A stretch of DNA of 64,000 bases from Aulostomus chinensis (Eukaryota > Chordata > Actinopteri > Syngnathiformes > Aulostomidae), in contig JBBMOA010000013.1 of NCBI GenBank assembly GCA_037954235.1, positions 13,206,001 through 13,270,000 of the forward strand. Direction: 5' to 3'. The first letter of the stretch is position 1. Each line of letters begins with the position of its first letter. A program made the position numbers and the translations under genes. A model generated the notes under the pieces. The model did not search any database. It had not been told where the DNA came from and worked only from the letters and a program-made list of their open reading frames with translations. Positions 36,242 through 50,000 of the stretch are shown in pieces.

Positions 36242-38132
36242 CTGCAGAGTGTCAATACATGTCCGACTTGAGACTGAAATAAAACAAAAGTTGGGGAAAG
36301 ATAAAAGAGATTCAGATTCATCCCTTTGCACACGTCACTCAACACAGTGGATTTGAAAAAAGGGATTCGTTCAGCATCGATTTGGACCGAGTGAGTTCTC
36401 ATTTCAGCACCACGGACAGATCCCAGCCAGCAGGACGCTCCGACTACTCTCAAATGACCTGATAATGTATCTCCACGTGCACTTCAATCTCCTCCGTGTG
36501 CACTACACCCCTAACGTGCATCTTTGCATTTATTTATTGACACAAACCCGAGGAAGCCGAGTCCACTGTGGGTGACATTATTCCAGATTAAGGAAGCAGG
36601 AGGACAAAGGCCTAATTCTCTTGAAATGTATCATGTACTTCAAACCAAGCCAATATTTCAATGAGATACAAGAGACTGGATTTAAGGCTTGATCATTTTA
36701 TGCAGTTAAGTAGGTCTAAAGCTGGTGTTGCATGTGGAGAGAATAACTAAATACTGTGCTTGTGAATCTTCTATCCAGGTCTGTTCCAGGCACTGAAATG
36801 TTCTACGCACATCACATGGAGTCACCACGGACAATGACACTGCTCTGACTTATTTATTTATCTATCTATCTATTTGTATGCCTTATTTGCTTTTCAGCTT
36901 TGTTTCATGTTTTGATGCCACGATGTAATAAATCAGACACTTTAAAAAAAATGATTGCTGCAGTGCTGAGAGAAGGCACTGATGATGCTAGAGCACCCTT
37001 GACTTGTGGTTTTTGAGGAGGCAGCGGTCATGCTTTACCCTGTTAATTCAGAGTATATTGTGCTGGAGAAGGGTTGCTAAGCAGCCACAGGGGACTGAGT
37101 GGGATTCAAACAGTGGGGATTTAGAGCATAGTGTGAGCATGCCACTGATTTAGCTTTCTCTGATGTGAGATTTTGCTGCTTACATGATACCGAAGACTGG
37201 TGTGTTTTTGCAGATTGTGTGACCTTAAAGTGGGCACCTCTGCTGAGAGACAAAGACATGATTCCATAGGATTAGATGATGATGCTTCAGATTGCTTTAT
37301 TTGTTTAGTAGATTCATATGAATATATCATGGCATTGTATAACACTTCGGGGCGGGTGAATCTCTTCCCAAACGTGCTTTAGACCCCGTTTCTTATTCAT
37401 CTCACTCATCCTTCCATTAGAGCCAATTTTTCCTGCCTCCTGTCTTCAATTTATTTCCTGTTTGTGCAGTGGTCTCAGGTTAGATTCTATCTTTTTTTTG
37501 TTTTGTTTTTTTTTGAAAAGGTTGAATTTCACACAACTTCAGCATGAATAATGTAAGACAATATGGGTCCCAGCCGAGCATGAAGTGAGAAAATCTGGGT
37601 ATGCGCTAACATTGAATCGACAGTTGTGGGTTTTGTGAGCTCTTGAGTTACAGTCTGCAGTGTGGTTTACACAATACTGAGAGAAAGAAACTGAGGTCAG
37701 TTGTGTTGCATGTACAAAACACATCTGTCAAATGAGTAATGGTTCCAAAGAGAACGGTTATGATGAGATGTTGTGATAAATGTACACTGGCCTCCAAATA
37801 TTGTTGTTCAAATTCAAGACAAACAGATAAAATGTCATTAAAACTATAAAATAAACAGTTGTGCAACTTGTAAGACTACAAATAATATAAAATCAAGAGA
37901 ATGTAGAACGTATTCAGCCATGAAGATGACACTGGGGTTTATTTGTTTTACTTATTTTATTTTTTGTGTGTCTTTTAAAGAGTGGCAGCTATTCATGAAT
38001 TAAAAAAAAAGCATGGTCTTGCTTTAAAATTTTGACCTTTTACTTTAGGAACACGTGAATCCCCCTCATTTAAAAGAAAGGTGAAAAGGTTCCTATTAAT
38101 TGATAATTATTTAATACTATTGTTAAAAATGG

Positions 38133-38146
38133 CCTCTAGAGGGCAG
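38133..38146 (+). promoter_or_regulatory. CTCF-like motif
   Basis: CCTCTAGAGGGCAG agrees with the CTCF core at all but one position. It lies between kctd16 and nr3c1 and points rightward, opposite to the 11922-11934 motif. Confidence 0.35.
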
Positions 38147-38879
38147 CGCAGTCAGGAAACTGACGTCTGAAAAAATTTGAAGCATTTCTACACTTGCAGA
38201 CAGAACAATCAGGTCATCAGAGCCTTTTTTGTTGACATGATAATCTATATGTGTCAGTTAGAGACAAACACTTTATTGCACGGCACATTTTAAAAGTAAA
38301 GTAAAAATTCAATTGAACACAAAATAAAAGTCTCTGATTTAGTTTCTATCTGTATAACATGTCTGTCCCAGGTCACTCTAACTTTACCGGTAATTTGTTT
38401 GTGTTACAAGATTCAATGAGGCAGTTCAGACCTTGTCATTTTATCACAGAATTGCTTGAACTGCAGAGTTTTTTTTTCTTTCTTTCTTTTTTCAGAAATA
38501 AATCCTTCCTCCATCTACATGTATCATTATCTCTGATAGGGTCCGTTCACGATCCAGCTGCTTGTTTGTCTGTCATATTCTCCAGAACAGCTGCACACTG
38601 CAGACCACAGGAGTCTAACGCCAGTTGCTGCATGGTAAAAAAAAATATATGTAGAAACCTATAACTATATAGTTATGTCATGTAAACGTTTTAATGATCG
38701 CTTTTGTTTATGTGTGTGCGTTGACCGACTTCTGCATGATTATTAACTGAAAAAGCAACATCTGCATTTTTAATATAATGGATTTTTTTCCATGTAAGTG
38801 AATGAAATTGTTGTTTTGTTTTGCGTTCATAAAATGTCATCTAATGATATTTTTACTCCGTAACTGGCAGTTTACGTCT

Positions 38880-39289
38880 GACCTCCAGTGGGTGACAGAC
38901 TGCAGTTCTCCCCACGGCCAGCGGGCGTCGCTGCATGTTGTAAACGGGTCAGACATGGGGCTGACTCGCTCAGTTCTCCATTTTGTATGTTTTCTTGAAG
39001 GTTAGCGCCTACTTTCCTAATGGCTAGCAGAGAATCACTATCGCTGAGTCAATTTTAACGCGGTTTGCATGTTTGTTTGTCGCTGGATCCAATTGAAAGA
39101 GTGAAAACTTCCAAAACAACCTCAGCTCGGATTGTTATTTTCGGTTTATCGAGTCATGTAGCGAGGATACGACGCCAGAGGAGTTAACAAACACCGAGTC
39201 AGTGTTGCGTGTTGTGGACTGCCACTTTCAACCAAAACAATGTTGACAGACGACCTGTGGGCACACATCACCGACCAGTCATTTCAAGG
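38880..39289 (+). promoter_or_regulatory. nr3c1: nr3c1 putative promoter and 5'UTR exon
   Basis: Locally CpG-richer sequence ending in a plausible donor (CAAGG|GTAAAT, gt at 39290-39291). Splicing from here to the acceptor directly before 39872 would give a 5'UTR exon with an ATG at 39240. The start site is not determined and other 5' exons may exist, as in mammalian NR3C1, which uses several alternative first exons. Confidence 0.35.
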
Positions 39290-39871
39290 GTAAATATGGG
39301 CTTTCAGTCAGACGTTAGCTGGTAGACGCGTTTGCTAAAGGCAGCGACAGTAACGTAGCACATTGAACGCTACGTATGCATTTAGAGTGATATGAGCTGT
39401 GTTAGCATCACTGTCATCGACATTCGAGCCAAACGTATGCACGTAGTCACTGTATTAGCCACGTTGCTATATAGCATGCCAGCAGTTAGCCACGAGCTAA
39501 CGTTAGCTTATCTGAGCAAAAAAAGACAAACATAAAAGTCCCCTTGTTTGTGTTGTGTGGCTCAAACCGTGTTTAATGTGCATTCACCAGCAATGCTAAA
39601 TCAACTGTTTGCACGGCCATCTGCGTTACTCACAGCTAATGCAGCTAGTGTTAGCTACCAAGGGCGCGTAGGGGGTTATCATTAGCAACTTAATCTAGTC
39701 TCTGAAGACGTATGTGCATGTTTGCTACTTGGAGCCGAGTCAAATTACATCATAATGTTGCAGCGCTGTCTTATGAGCATGTCTGTTAGCCTTCTTTTAG
39801 TGTGTTTTGGTTGTGGTTACTGTTCACGCTAATAAGACAAGTCTGTTTGTTTATCTCCATCATTAAAAAAG

Positions 39872-41085
39872 ATGAATAAAGGTGGAGTGAAGAAGATCAA
39901 ATATAGAAGAGATGACCATTTAAGTAAATTGGTCTACACCGAAAGCCCTGAGGAGGGAGGTCCATTGAAAGTGGCTCCCCACAGTGCCATGTCCATCACC
40001 TCTGCCACGTCTGTTGTTCTTCCATCCAGTCCGTTGATGCAGCCAGTACAGGTACCGAACGGCCTCAACAACCCCCTTCCAGTGGAGCTCACCTCTTCCT
40101 CCGTCACTGCTACCGTAGGCTCCTTGCAGGACGACTCACAGCCCAGGGGCCTGACCAAAGATTCAAGGCCCCAGCAGCAGTTGTTCCAATCACAGATGTC
40201 CACCACATTCGGTCGTCAAATCCTGGGGGATAATTTGCCACAATTGGAGGCTAGTATAGCAGACGTTACACCGTCCTCCATGGATTCACTAATTGGCGGG
40301 TCAGATCCCAATTTTTTCCCAATGAAAACAGAGGAATTTTCTCTGGATAAAGGAGATCAGGATCCCATTGACCTCGATCATGCCTTTGAGCACATTGGCA
40401 AAGAAATTGATGTGAACCAGAAATTGTTCAGTGACAACACACTGGATCTGCTTCATGATTTTGAGCTCACTGGGTCTCCCTCAGATTTTTATGTTGGGGA
40501 TGATGCCTTCCTGTCTACTCTGGCAGATGATTCTCTGCTTGGGGATGTAAATCCCGAGCGAGATGTCAAACCTGTCATCGTTGAGAACAGTAATGGCACT
40601 GGTGCTTTATCTGTTACTCTCAATGGTAACAATGTGGCCACTCCAGCTCAGTCCAGCTCGAGCATTTCCGCAACTGCCACCTTGACACCTACAACCACTC
40701 TGTCTGTATTGGTGAAGAAAGAAAAAGATGCAGGTTTTATTCAGCTTTGCATCCCAGGTGCGATCAAACAGGAGAAAACGTCTGCAGGCCAGAATTATTG
40801 CCAAATAAGCAGCACATCCTCCACAGACCTGCCCAGTGCTAGCCCCATCTCCATCTGTGGGGTTAGCACTTCAGGAGGACAGAGCTTCCACTTTGGACTC
40901 ATTCCCAGTAGCTGCAATGAAGCACAGCAACAAAAGGATCAGAAGCCGGCATCCAACCAGTATCTCCCAGTTACGACAATTGGTGGGACCTGGAACAGAA
41001 GCCAGAGTATTGGGGACAACTCTGGAATTCATAGGGCCAGCGAGACTTTCTCAAGCTCTTCTGCATTCTCCACCAGCTTGCCCAG
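39872..41085 (+). CDS. nr3c1: nr3c1 exon 2: N-terminal transactivation domain
   Basis: 404 codons plus 2 nt. The start ATG at 39872 immediately follows an AG, probably the acceptor itself. Acidic residues 140-235 (SLIGGSDPNFF, DLDHAFEHIGKEID, LDLLHDFELTGSPSDFY) form the AF1 core. Two sumoylation-type motifs, VKKE (K282) and IKQE (K299), sit as in human GR (K277, K293). GVSTSGGQ and QQQKDQKP are further GR landmarks. The donor is CCCAG|GTAAGT. Confidence 0.97.
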
Positions 41086-44000
41086 GTAAGTCATGCTGGC
41101 AGTGCATACTTGATGTTTTTGGATGACAGACATCAGTTCTCATTTTACAGTAATGTTCCTCAAAGTCAAAGCAAACTTGTTGATCTTGATGACTTCAATC
41201 AAAAGCAAACTCAGTGTTGAAAGACACAGCTGGCAGTAGCTGCACACACCACCTGCATGCAGGAGGGACCCAGGTGTCATTCATAGCCGACAAAAATTTA
41301 GAACTTTTAAACAGAATGCACATATTATTTGATCTCTGCTGCTCATTTCAGATAATGTTTTTAATAATTTCCTCATTAATTTGGCTTCTTTTTTTTTTTT
41401 TTTCAACCACTGCCAAACACCCGAAATTAATTAGAATGTTCATTTTTATGACTCGGCCTTCCCAAACCACAGATGTTACTGTAATCCACACATAAGTCGC
41501 CTGAAACACGCAATTCTCATCATTATGTTGTTATTAACCTATTTTCACCCTGTCGCCCTGTGCACATTAAACATGAAAATGACTAACTATGCTGGTTAAT
41601 TATTTGAGGAAATTTGAGGTTTAGTAAAAATAAACACTGAACAGAAATCATTCCATATTAAGCCATAATTGCATATTTATTACTAATTATGTCTCTTTTA
41701 TTCCAATTACTTTGGACTCTGGGCAACTTCACGAATGTCTTTAGAACTGATGAATGTAAGAGCACATTTCTTCTCATTTTATACTCAGTATCATCTTCGC
41801 GCTCCACACAGTTGCACTATTGCAACCTGGTCACAAACGTCATCATTCAGTTTTGTATCCACAGACTTTACGTCGCTATATTTCTGTAGTGAGAGGAATT
41901 TTAAGAGTTTAGTCATTCGTGTTTTCCCCATTGTTCTTGATTTAGCTGCATTTTGATTATGTTCCACGCTGAGGGCAAATACTTGGTCAATAAAGCTGAT
42001 GCTGATTTAGGAAGAAAATATTATCACTTGTATATGACTGATAAAAAGAAGGTGAGCGCAGCCTGCTGCCTACCTTTGGATGCATCCTTCACCTGAGAAA
42101 GGTATAAGAGTGCTTGGCTTACTGCTGTCTCTCTGGGTGGATTCATTAATGATTAAAACGGCTAGCTGCTGATTGTCTGTTTACTCCACTTCACGGTTCA
42201 TCTGTTCATAACTTATGCACTAGGAAGTAGTTCCAGAGATTTAGTTGAAGTGTCTTTGACATCGAGTGCATTCAGCAAAGAATCAGAAAGTAGAGGACGA
42301 GTCCTTTCGAATTTTTGATCAGCCCTTAACTGTCCTGGACTTTAATTCATTTTTACACATTGTTGACAAAATTGTGCTGTGCTGAAATGCATTTTAGTTA
42401 GAGATTTATTGTGCTGTTTGACAAAAGTTGGCTCTGTGTACGTTATCTGTTTCACTGGTCCCCTGAATAACAGCTCTCAGAAAGGTGGTTATCAGCTGAA
42501 TGTTGCAGTTTGCCATGGAGCTTGATTTAAAATTCATCCACAACTGAGAAAAAAAACACCAGGGTGAACACCTCCAGTATATTAGCTAGTAAGCCACTCA
42601 TCTCTGCGGGGGCTGTAGCCATAGGCAGAGGTCTACCCCAGCAACCTACTGATAGAAAAGACGAGGGAATTCCCCCTTTATCCCAGTCAGACATGTAACA
42701 CTTACTCTTTCCTGGAATCCGAATGTCATGTGTTTTTGACAGCTCAAGTATTTGATGAAGACATGTCTCTCCAAACCAGATGGTGCCATTAAAAATATTA
42801 CCATCTCCTTTAGTTTTCGCTGCTGCTCTGTAGCCACTCTGTAGCCAATCTGTAGGGCTGATGAGAGAGGCAGGGGCACATTGTTTGGATTTTCCAGCTG
42901 CATTATGCCAGTGATGGTCGTGCATCCTCACTTGAGCAGATCTTAGAGATGATTCGTTCAACAATAGGGATGAACAAGGCCTGCACGGTGTGGTCAGGCC
43001 AGTGTTTAAAAATCGTTGAACAGGGGAAATGTCGACTTGTTCTCTGACTTGCTCATGTGATATTGTTGAATTTTATTTTTTTTCTAGGATTTCTTTCCAG
43101 TTAGCTCTCACTCAAATGAATGTAGACAGTCTATTCAGAGTGTTTGTGGAAAAATGTGTGCCCACAAAGTGTCTTTTATGTAGGTCTTGTGTTGCTGCCC
43201 TGTAGAGCTTTATGGGTTCAGCTGTGAATGTGGCTTTAGGGTCCAGTCTTGAAGTAGCTCAATAGAAATTCTTCATCGCTGTGGCGTGACCCATCTCAGA
43301 GGCATTTTTGTTTTGTCTGTTTCATTCACGCCTTGTTTCGGTTTGTTCAGGTTGGGTATTAGCACGTGTCCTAGGCAATCAGATGACAAGTTGATGGTGT
43401 GAAGATCCAAGATCAGACGTGGTGTGGGCCGCATGTGGCAACATTCCCGCAGCAATACCACCTAATATACGAATCACACACACACACACACACACACAGA
43501 TGTTATTATTAGAACACAAAGCCTTATCATTTCCAAATAAGATATACTTGGAAGGCAAACATCAAACATCATGGCCAATTTGCCTGAAATACACCAAGAG
43601 ATTGACCCCATCTGTGTTTTTTTTTTTTTCCTTCTTCTTTTCTTTTTTTCCCCTCTCATCTCTGTTTAATTTGTGACAGACTAAGCACTGGGAAAGCATG
43701 GCTGCATCCTGCTGTTCAGATGCAAAATTGAAGGTCTATTAAAATGAGCATATTTACAGCACAGTCATCATGTTGACTCTGTCTCCTGTTACAAGCCAGT
43801 CTGGCTCACTGAGCATCAATCTCTCTCTCTTTCTCTCTTTGCATTTAATTAGATAAGTAATCCAGCATCAGGTCGTCACTTTAAGCTCAAATTAAGATAT
43901 AAACACTATGGCAACATCTTGGCTTCATTCTCTCGTGATTTGAGCTGTAGACCTTTGTGCTGCCGTAGAAAATCTTGTGTCTGGTAAATATGCGGTAAAA

Positions 44001-47000
44001 ACTGCACAGTTGACATCTGGTATGCAGAAGAATTTCATGCCACCAATGGCACAGATAGGGTTGTGTTGTCTTTTTTTTTAAGCAAGTCATGCAGGCCTGT
44101 TTTCATTGTCATGAATGCGTGATGGCCTTTTTAATGCCCGGCGTCAGGGACGAGATGGGGAGAGACAGGAGATACACACTTCACCATCATTTCCAATTCA
44201 CTGATTTTGTGTGTGCATTTAATCAAGAATGATGTTGCGTGAGCCCAGATAATTTTTTGTTTGGGTGTGTGCCTGTTTGGTTATTGCCTGTAGTGAGTGG
44301 GAGTTTCATCTCAACCTGATTCGTATTGTACAGCTTGAAATAAGCTGAGCTTCTCGGCTGCGGCTGCTCTGCGGCTTTGAGGCGGTTGGCATCAGGTCTT
44401 TATCTTTTAAAGTTTTGGTGCTGTTGCTGATGCTTCCTGCTTAGGTCTGGTGCTTAGTATGTGACCTTGAGTAACCCCCAGATAGTTTCTTAGCACTGTA
44501 TAGGTCGTCTCACATTAGCCCAACTAGCTGCGACTAGTAATACAGCCGCTTGTCTCATAAATTTTTCATGACGTTTTTGTTAATTTTACGCATCACAGTT
44601 TTATAGTCTGACTCACTTTTTACGACCTGGCTCAAACAAAGTGAAGGTTGCTTCACCTTGGTAAACGTTCCACTGTGTTTCGTTTTTGAGTAATACACAC
44701 ACTCATGGTGTGAAAACTGGTTTTGATGGCCTGATTGAGTCAAAGAAAAGGGAATACCTGCTGTGGAGAACCACAGAAACAAGTATAAGTATAGTATGGT
44801 AGCTCAGCTCATTTACTAAGCTCTTCTTATATAACCTTTGTTTTTAGCGTGGCATTTCCTCCTCTGCTTGTGATTGGTCCAGAGTAGAGCCGAGTATGTG
44901 GGTCAGATGTATCCTGCTGCTGACTTAAGCACTGTCCTTTGAGTTCTTCAACATAGGCTATATTATCAGTCATATGATGTATAGAAATGTAATTTCTAGC
45001 GGACGCTGTAGCTTCCTGGAATTTCTTGGGAGCCTTTTGACTTGATTGTGTGTAATGGAGGAGCACTGATCACTGGAGTGATAAAACCAGCTCATTGCAG
45101 CTGTCAGACACACCATTGTTGTATAACTTCAGCACAGGCTTTCCATTTTCACTCATATCATAGATTAGAAGATCGGATGAGAAGATAACAGGCAGATTGA
45201 TTTAACTAAAGATGGTCATTACTTGCACTCAGACACGAGCTGATTGATGAGTGTGTACACGGTCCTGAGCTAAGCTTCTTCAGAGCTGCTATGCAGACAG
45301 ACCAGGTCTGAGTGGAGCTATGCCCAGGCAAGTTTATGAGCACATCTGATGGTCTCTTAACTAGTTGTTAAAACTCCAGAGAATTTCACATGTGGCAATA
45401 CTGAGTCAACATTGGAGACTTGCTCTGACTCACAGCTGAATAAAGTTCTGGAGGGAAACCACTTATCTATCACAACGTTGTTATTCAAATGTTATAGTCA
45501 TTTTGCATCACGAGTACTCCTACCATTTGATTGACAATACTACTTAACTTATCAGCAGATGTCTCAGTATTACGGTTGTTTACATGGCAGCATTGGACCC
45601 AAAACCTCAGTAAACATAAAACAAACATTCAGTAGCCTTAACCAGCTGAATAATGAGAATTAATAGACTATCTTAGGCAAACTGTAATGTAATACTTAAC
45701 CAACTACAAAGAAAATTCCATAATAACTAACAGAACTTACAGTTAACCCCCCGCTTCCTTGAAAATGTTCTTTGAACCTCTGCAAAATCTTAGCAGAGTA
45801 CAGTGTTGAAATATTAAATATTATCTGGGGAACAGAAAGGTATTTCCTCTGGAAGTAACAACAACTCTTGAACATGTTTTTCTCCAGAAGGTCTTTGTGG
45901 AGCACGCATTACTTGCTCTTCTCTCGTTCCTCAACCATCACGCCTGCTAATTTAAGGCTAGCCGAGGGTCAGCAGGGCGTCTCATCTGGGCTCCATGTGA
46001 TTGATCTCATGCTGAGTATGAATGTTCGGCACATGGAATTAAATTTTGACATACCTACTCACAGTGTCTCAGGCACCTTTGCGTCGTGCTTATTACACAC
46101 GCTCATGATATAACTGCAAATATTTATTGGTGATTCAGCAGAACTGTTGGTGGAGAAGCTGAGAATTTCAAACTTCATCAAAGCTTTTAAGTTGCTGCGA
46201 CCGAAGTTTCAGTTCTGAACTCTCTCGAAGCTGCTAGTGATGTTGCTGTTCTTTGGGTCCAGATCTGATAGATAGCTGTTCTTTTGCCCGTTCACATAGA
46301 GCTCAATGTATTTTTAAAGCTTATATTTAGCTTTGGAACAGTTGTACGTCTGTGTGTCTGGTCAGAGTGACTATTCAGTGCACAGTGTAGCTTTGACACA
46401 CCTTTCAGCTCCCACTCTCTTTCCTCATCCTCTGTTCGTGCTTCCTGCTGTTAAAGAGGTCAAAGGCTCTCACTGTCAGCAAAAGTTTTCAGCTGCTGTA
46501 AATCACCTTTCATCGTATTGGTTCGGGAGTGCATGACATGCGTGTCTATAAACTGTGTGCATTATGAATGTGTGTGTTGGAAAGTATGTGTGTGTGTGTC
46601 TGTCATGAGTGCCGTGGCAGGCAGGCGGACCACAGAGCACTGCCGTGAAGCTCTCTCACTCTCCTGACCTACTTTTCTCCCGCCTCCCCACAGCTGGCGC
46701 CGAGTGAGCACACCAGATCAAATGCCAGCCATTCCACTCACTTTTGTGTTATTACCGCATTCCCCTGTAACCACAGTTGTGCTTTTTCATATTCAGTTTT
46801 TGTTGTGTTTTTAGACGCTCAATATCCCTGGGAAAAAAAGTCTGCATATGCGGTTAGGAGGATAGAGCTGTGTGTGTTTTTTGTCCCCCTCATAATATTA
46901 CTTTTGTGTACAGTTGTTGAGTCAGCAAAATCAAACTTTAGGAGTGGGTTCCTCCCACATCCAGCGGTAACCAGCTGAAGATATTACAGCAGTGTATACA

Positions 47001-50000
47001 GTAGCAGCAAGCCTCTAATTTATTTTGAAGACCAGGAAGTTGCCTCCCACGTACACACACTCACGAACTGCTCCGATTATGGAAACTCATATGGAAACAC
47101 AAGTCCTTTAGGGTTGTTTTTCTTGTGCTCATCCATGGGTTACATTTTATCTTCCTCTGTGGTGTTTGAAGCCAAGCGGTAGTTGCTGCTTGGGGCTACA
47201 AAATATAGCCGTTACATAAACAGATACATCAATACAACATATGAGGAAACATTGGCTCTTACACAGTGACACAGTATCACATGTCATAGCTCACTAATGA
47301 CCTATATTGTGAACACAAATAGTCATAAATCCTCATTCACTCCATCTTTGCAGTTGCAGTGTTATGGCTGTTACATAATATATCAATATTGCAACTTGTT
47401 GTAGGGAAACAGCCTACAGTTGATGTTGTTCCTGCGTTTTCTCATCGAGATTTATTACTTCCTGAAAGACCGGCCACATGTGAAACTTTGCTTTTCAAAC
47501 ATACATGATGCCATTACACGTGAACCTGGCTACAGCGCCTGTTTTATGTAAACCTGAGCCTAAGAAAAAACGAGCGGGAGATGCAAACCAACATCTTGGA
47601 GCAGCCATCAGCTCATCTTGCACCTTCATGTTTGTCACGCATTCCTCTGGGCCATCATCATATTCTGCATCATAGGAATTCCACTGATGCTTAGTTGCTA
47701 ACATTTAAACCCATTAAACTCACATGGAACACGTTTCAACATGCCAAGTGAAAAAGTATTGTAGTCATTCAAAATAATCTGATACAGTTGTATAGTTGTA
47801 AGGTGCCAGTCCTCTAAAACCAGGTTTTCACAGATGTTTCAAGAGGGTCAAAAAGGCTGAATTTCCTGTAGATGTAATCAATGTTTGAGGTCAGGAAAGA
47901 GAAGCCAGAGCTGAAGCGCAACATTTTAGCTCGCAAGCAGTTGATGTATATGGCACATTTTAAAATGGTCATGCTCACTGTTGTGTTGGTAAATTGACAT
48001 CCATACAGAGCCTCACTCCCTAGGCACCTCAGGCCATGCAGATGCAAATTAAACCCTAGATTGAATAGAAGAAATGTGCATCCACATTCTTTTCATCAGA
48101 TTTATACTGAAACCTCATTGATGTTGAAATTGTATACACAGTCTGCTTTCACTCCCACAACACTGCAAACTGAACCTCTCATTTGTGGTTAGTTACATGG
48201 GAGTGATTTGTGTAGATGAATATACAGAAAGCACCAACCATTAAGGTGAGTGTTTTTCCTTGCGGCTACTGCCAAGTTCTTGCTCATAGGGGGATGTTGG
48301 GTTGTTGTAAATTCTTGAGAGTTTGGCCGAGACATATTCTATATGAAAAGTGCATGTGAAAACATAATTTGGCACTCGAAGTGACCTTTTATATCGTTTT
48401 TTTTCAAACACCCTGTTGTATCAGTTTGTTACACAATTGTTTCAAATTTTTAAAAAGAGACTAAATGGTGAGGTCGGACACACAAACACTAAGCATCAGT
48501 GAATTATTAAAAAAATATTTATATGTTTAGCTTTTTAATGATCAATACAGAACCAGTAACCTGTAGGATTCCACCGCAGTTGATTAGCAGCTCTGGACAT
48601 GAGCACAAATTGAGTTTAGAAGCCCTCACAGTGAGCGATGACAGCAACATGACTGTGTGTTGCTGTGCTGAATAATCAGGATGTAAATACAATGCAATAC
48701 CATAACACAATTAGTACAAATGAAACTATATAGCACACCCTCTGCTCTAAAGGTTACCATAGTTCTGCTGTATTTATTTGCTGCCTGGCTTGTGTTGAGT
48801 GAAAACCGTTGCACTATTTATGAAGCTATGTTTTGATTGAAGGGATCAGATATTCTTGAAAAGTCCAGCTCAGTCTTGAGCCAAACAAACTGGTCCCTCC
48901 ACTCCATAATAGATGCCGTGCTGTCGTTCTGCATGTGAGAAAGATTCTGTGCGTGCAGACCGGTTCCCTTTTCTATTTTGGTGGCTTTTACCTCAGGGAA
49001 GCAGCACTTCCTTCTTCTCCTTCTCCTCCTCCTCCTCCTCCTCTTCTCTCCTGTGCACACTCAGAGTTTCGGTAAAGATCAGACTTGATTAGTCTTCTTG
49101 TGCAATGTTGATCCATATCAAGAAAACTTCACTCGCAGTGTTTTTTAATACTCAGGAACTCTGGAGAGCTTTCATAGTGAGAACTGGTTTGGTTTTAATT
49201 CAGTATAAATAGTTTGCTTTACAAGGTATTCCACTGGGAGTGAATGTTAGTTTGTGTGATTGGCAGCTCCTTCTCTGCAGCACAAGTTGAGGTTTTTGCC
49301 TTTTACCTGTATTTTGTCACATGTATTGGTACCACACAGCTCCCATTCTGAGAACTCCAGTTGTCTCTTCATATTAAGTTTTATGCAAGTTGTTGACCTC
49401 ACCACGTGTAGCCATCTGCTGGACAAAATGATTGCTCGTATCTCTGTCCAAGATTATGTATTTGCAGCTAGTGGGCCTAAAGTAGGTCAAGCAGGATAAT
49501 GTAGGCCAGTATGTGGAGTAAATGTAGCGGCACAGGCACATCCATCATACTTAAAAGGAAAAGAAAAGATGGTGGTCACGATAAGCACTGCTTTCCTGAA
49601 GAGACAAACACACAAAGGTGTGGAGATAGTTTACAGAGCAAGAGCCTATGAAGCTACATGAGATGCTCACGGCTAAAAAGGGCTTATGAATTGTTAAGCG
49701 GGGCACTGGGCCACTGGCATTATGGTGAGTGCATGATGTGGCTTGTCTCATTTAAGCCCAGGCTGATTGATCACACTCCTACAAACGTAAGCAGTTAACT
49801 TTCTCAGTGCGTCTCTTGTTGAAGTCGAGGCCCTCCTGAGGGTGTTTCTGCCTTTATGCTGCGGCTGAACCCTGACCGATGGTAAACTCTGAGGGAATGC
49901 AAGAACTTCCTGTCGCCTGCAAATACTTCAACAGATGGTTCAGAAAGAGGAAATTCGGTCTGCCACACTGCTGCGCATCTTTGATTGTTTTGTTTACAAT

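Larger units (their letters stand above)
35126..39870. promoter_or_regulatory. Divergent interval between kctd16 and nr3c1
   Basis: About 4.7 kb between the two start codons, holding both 5' regions. kctd16 side: a GA tract at 35788-35860 and a CT tract at 36205-36241 in inverted relation. Middle: a CTCF-like CCTCTAGAGGGCAG at 38133-38146. nr3c1 side: from about 38880 the composition becomes CpG-richer and contains CTCCATTTTG (YY1-like, near 38976). Confidence 0.5.

Noticed and set aside
42527..42964. 145-codon minus-strand open frame in nr3c1 intron 2
   Set aside because: Neither this frame nor the overlapping one at 42646-42903 resembles a known family. I could not recover a transposon or retrogene identity.
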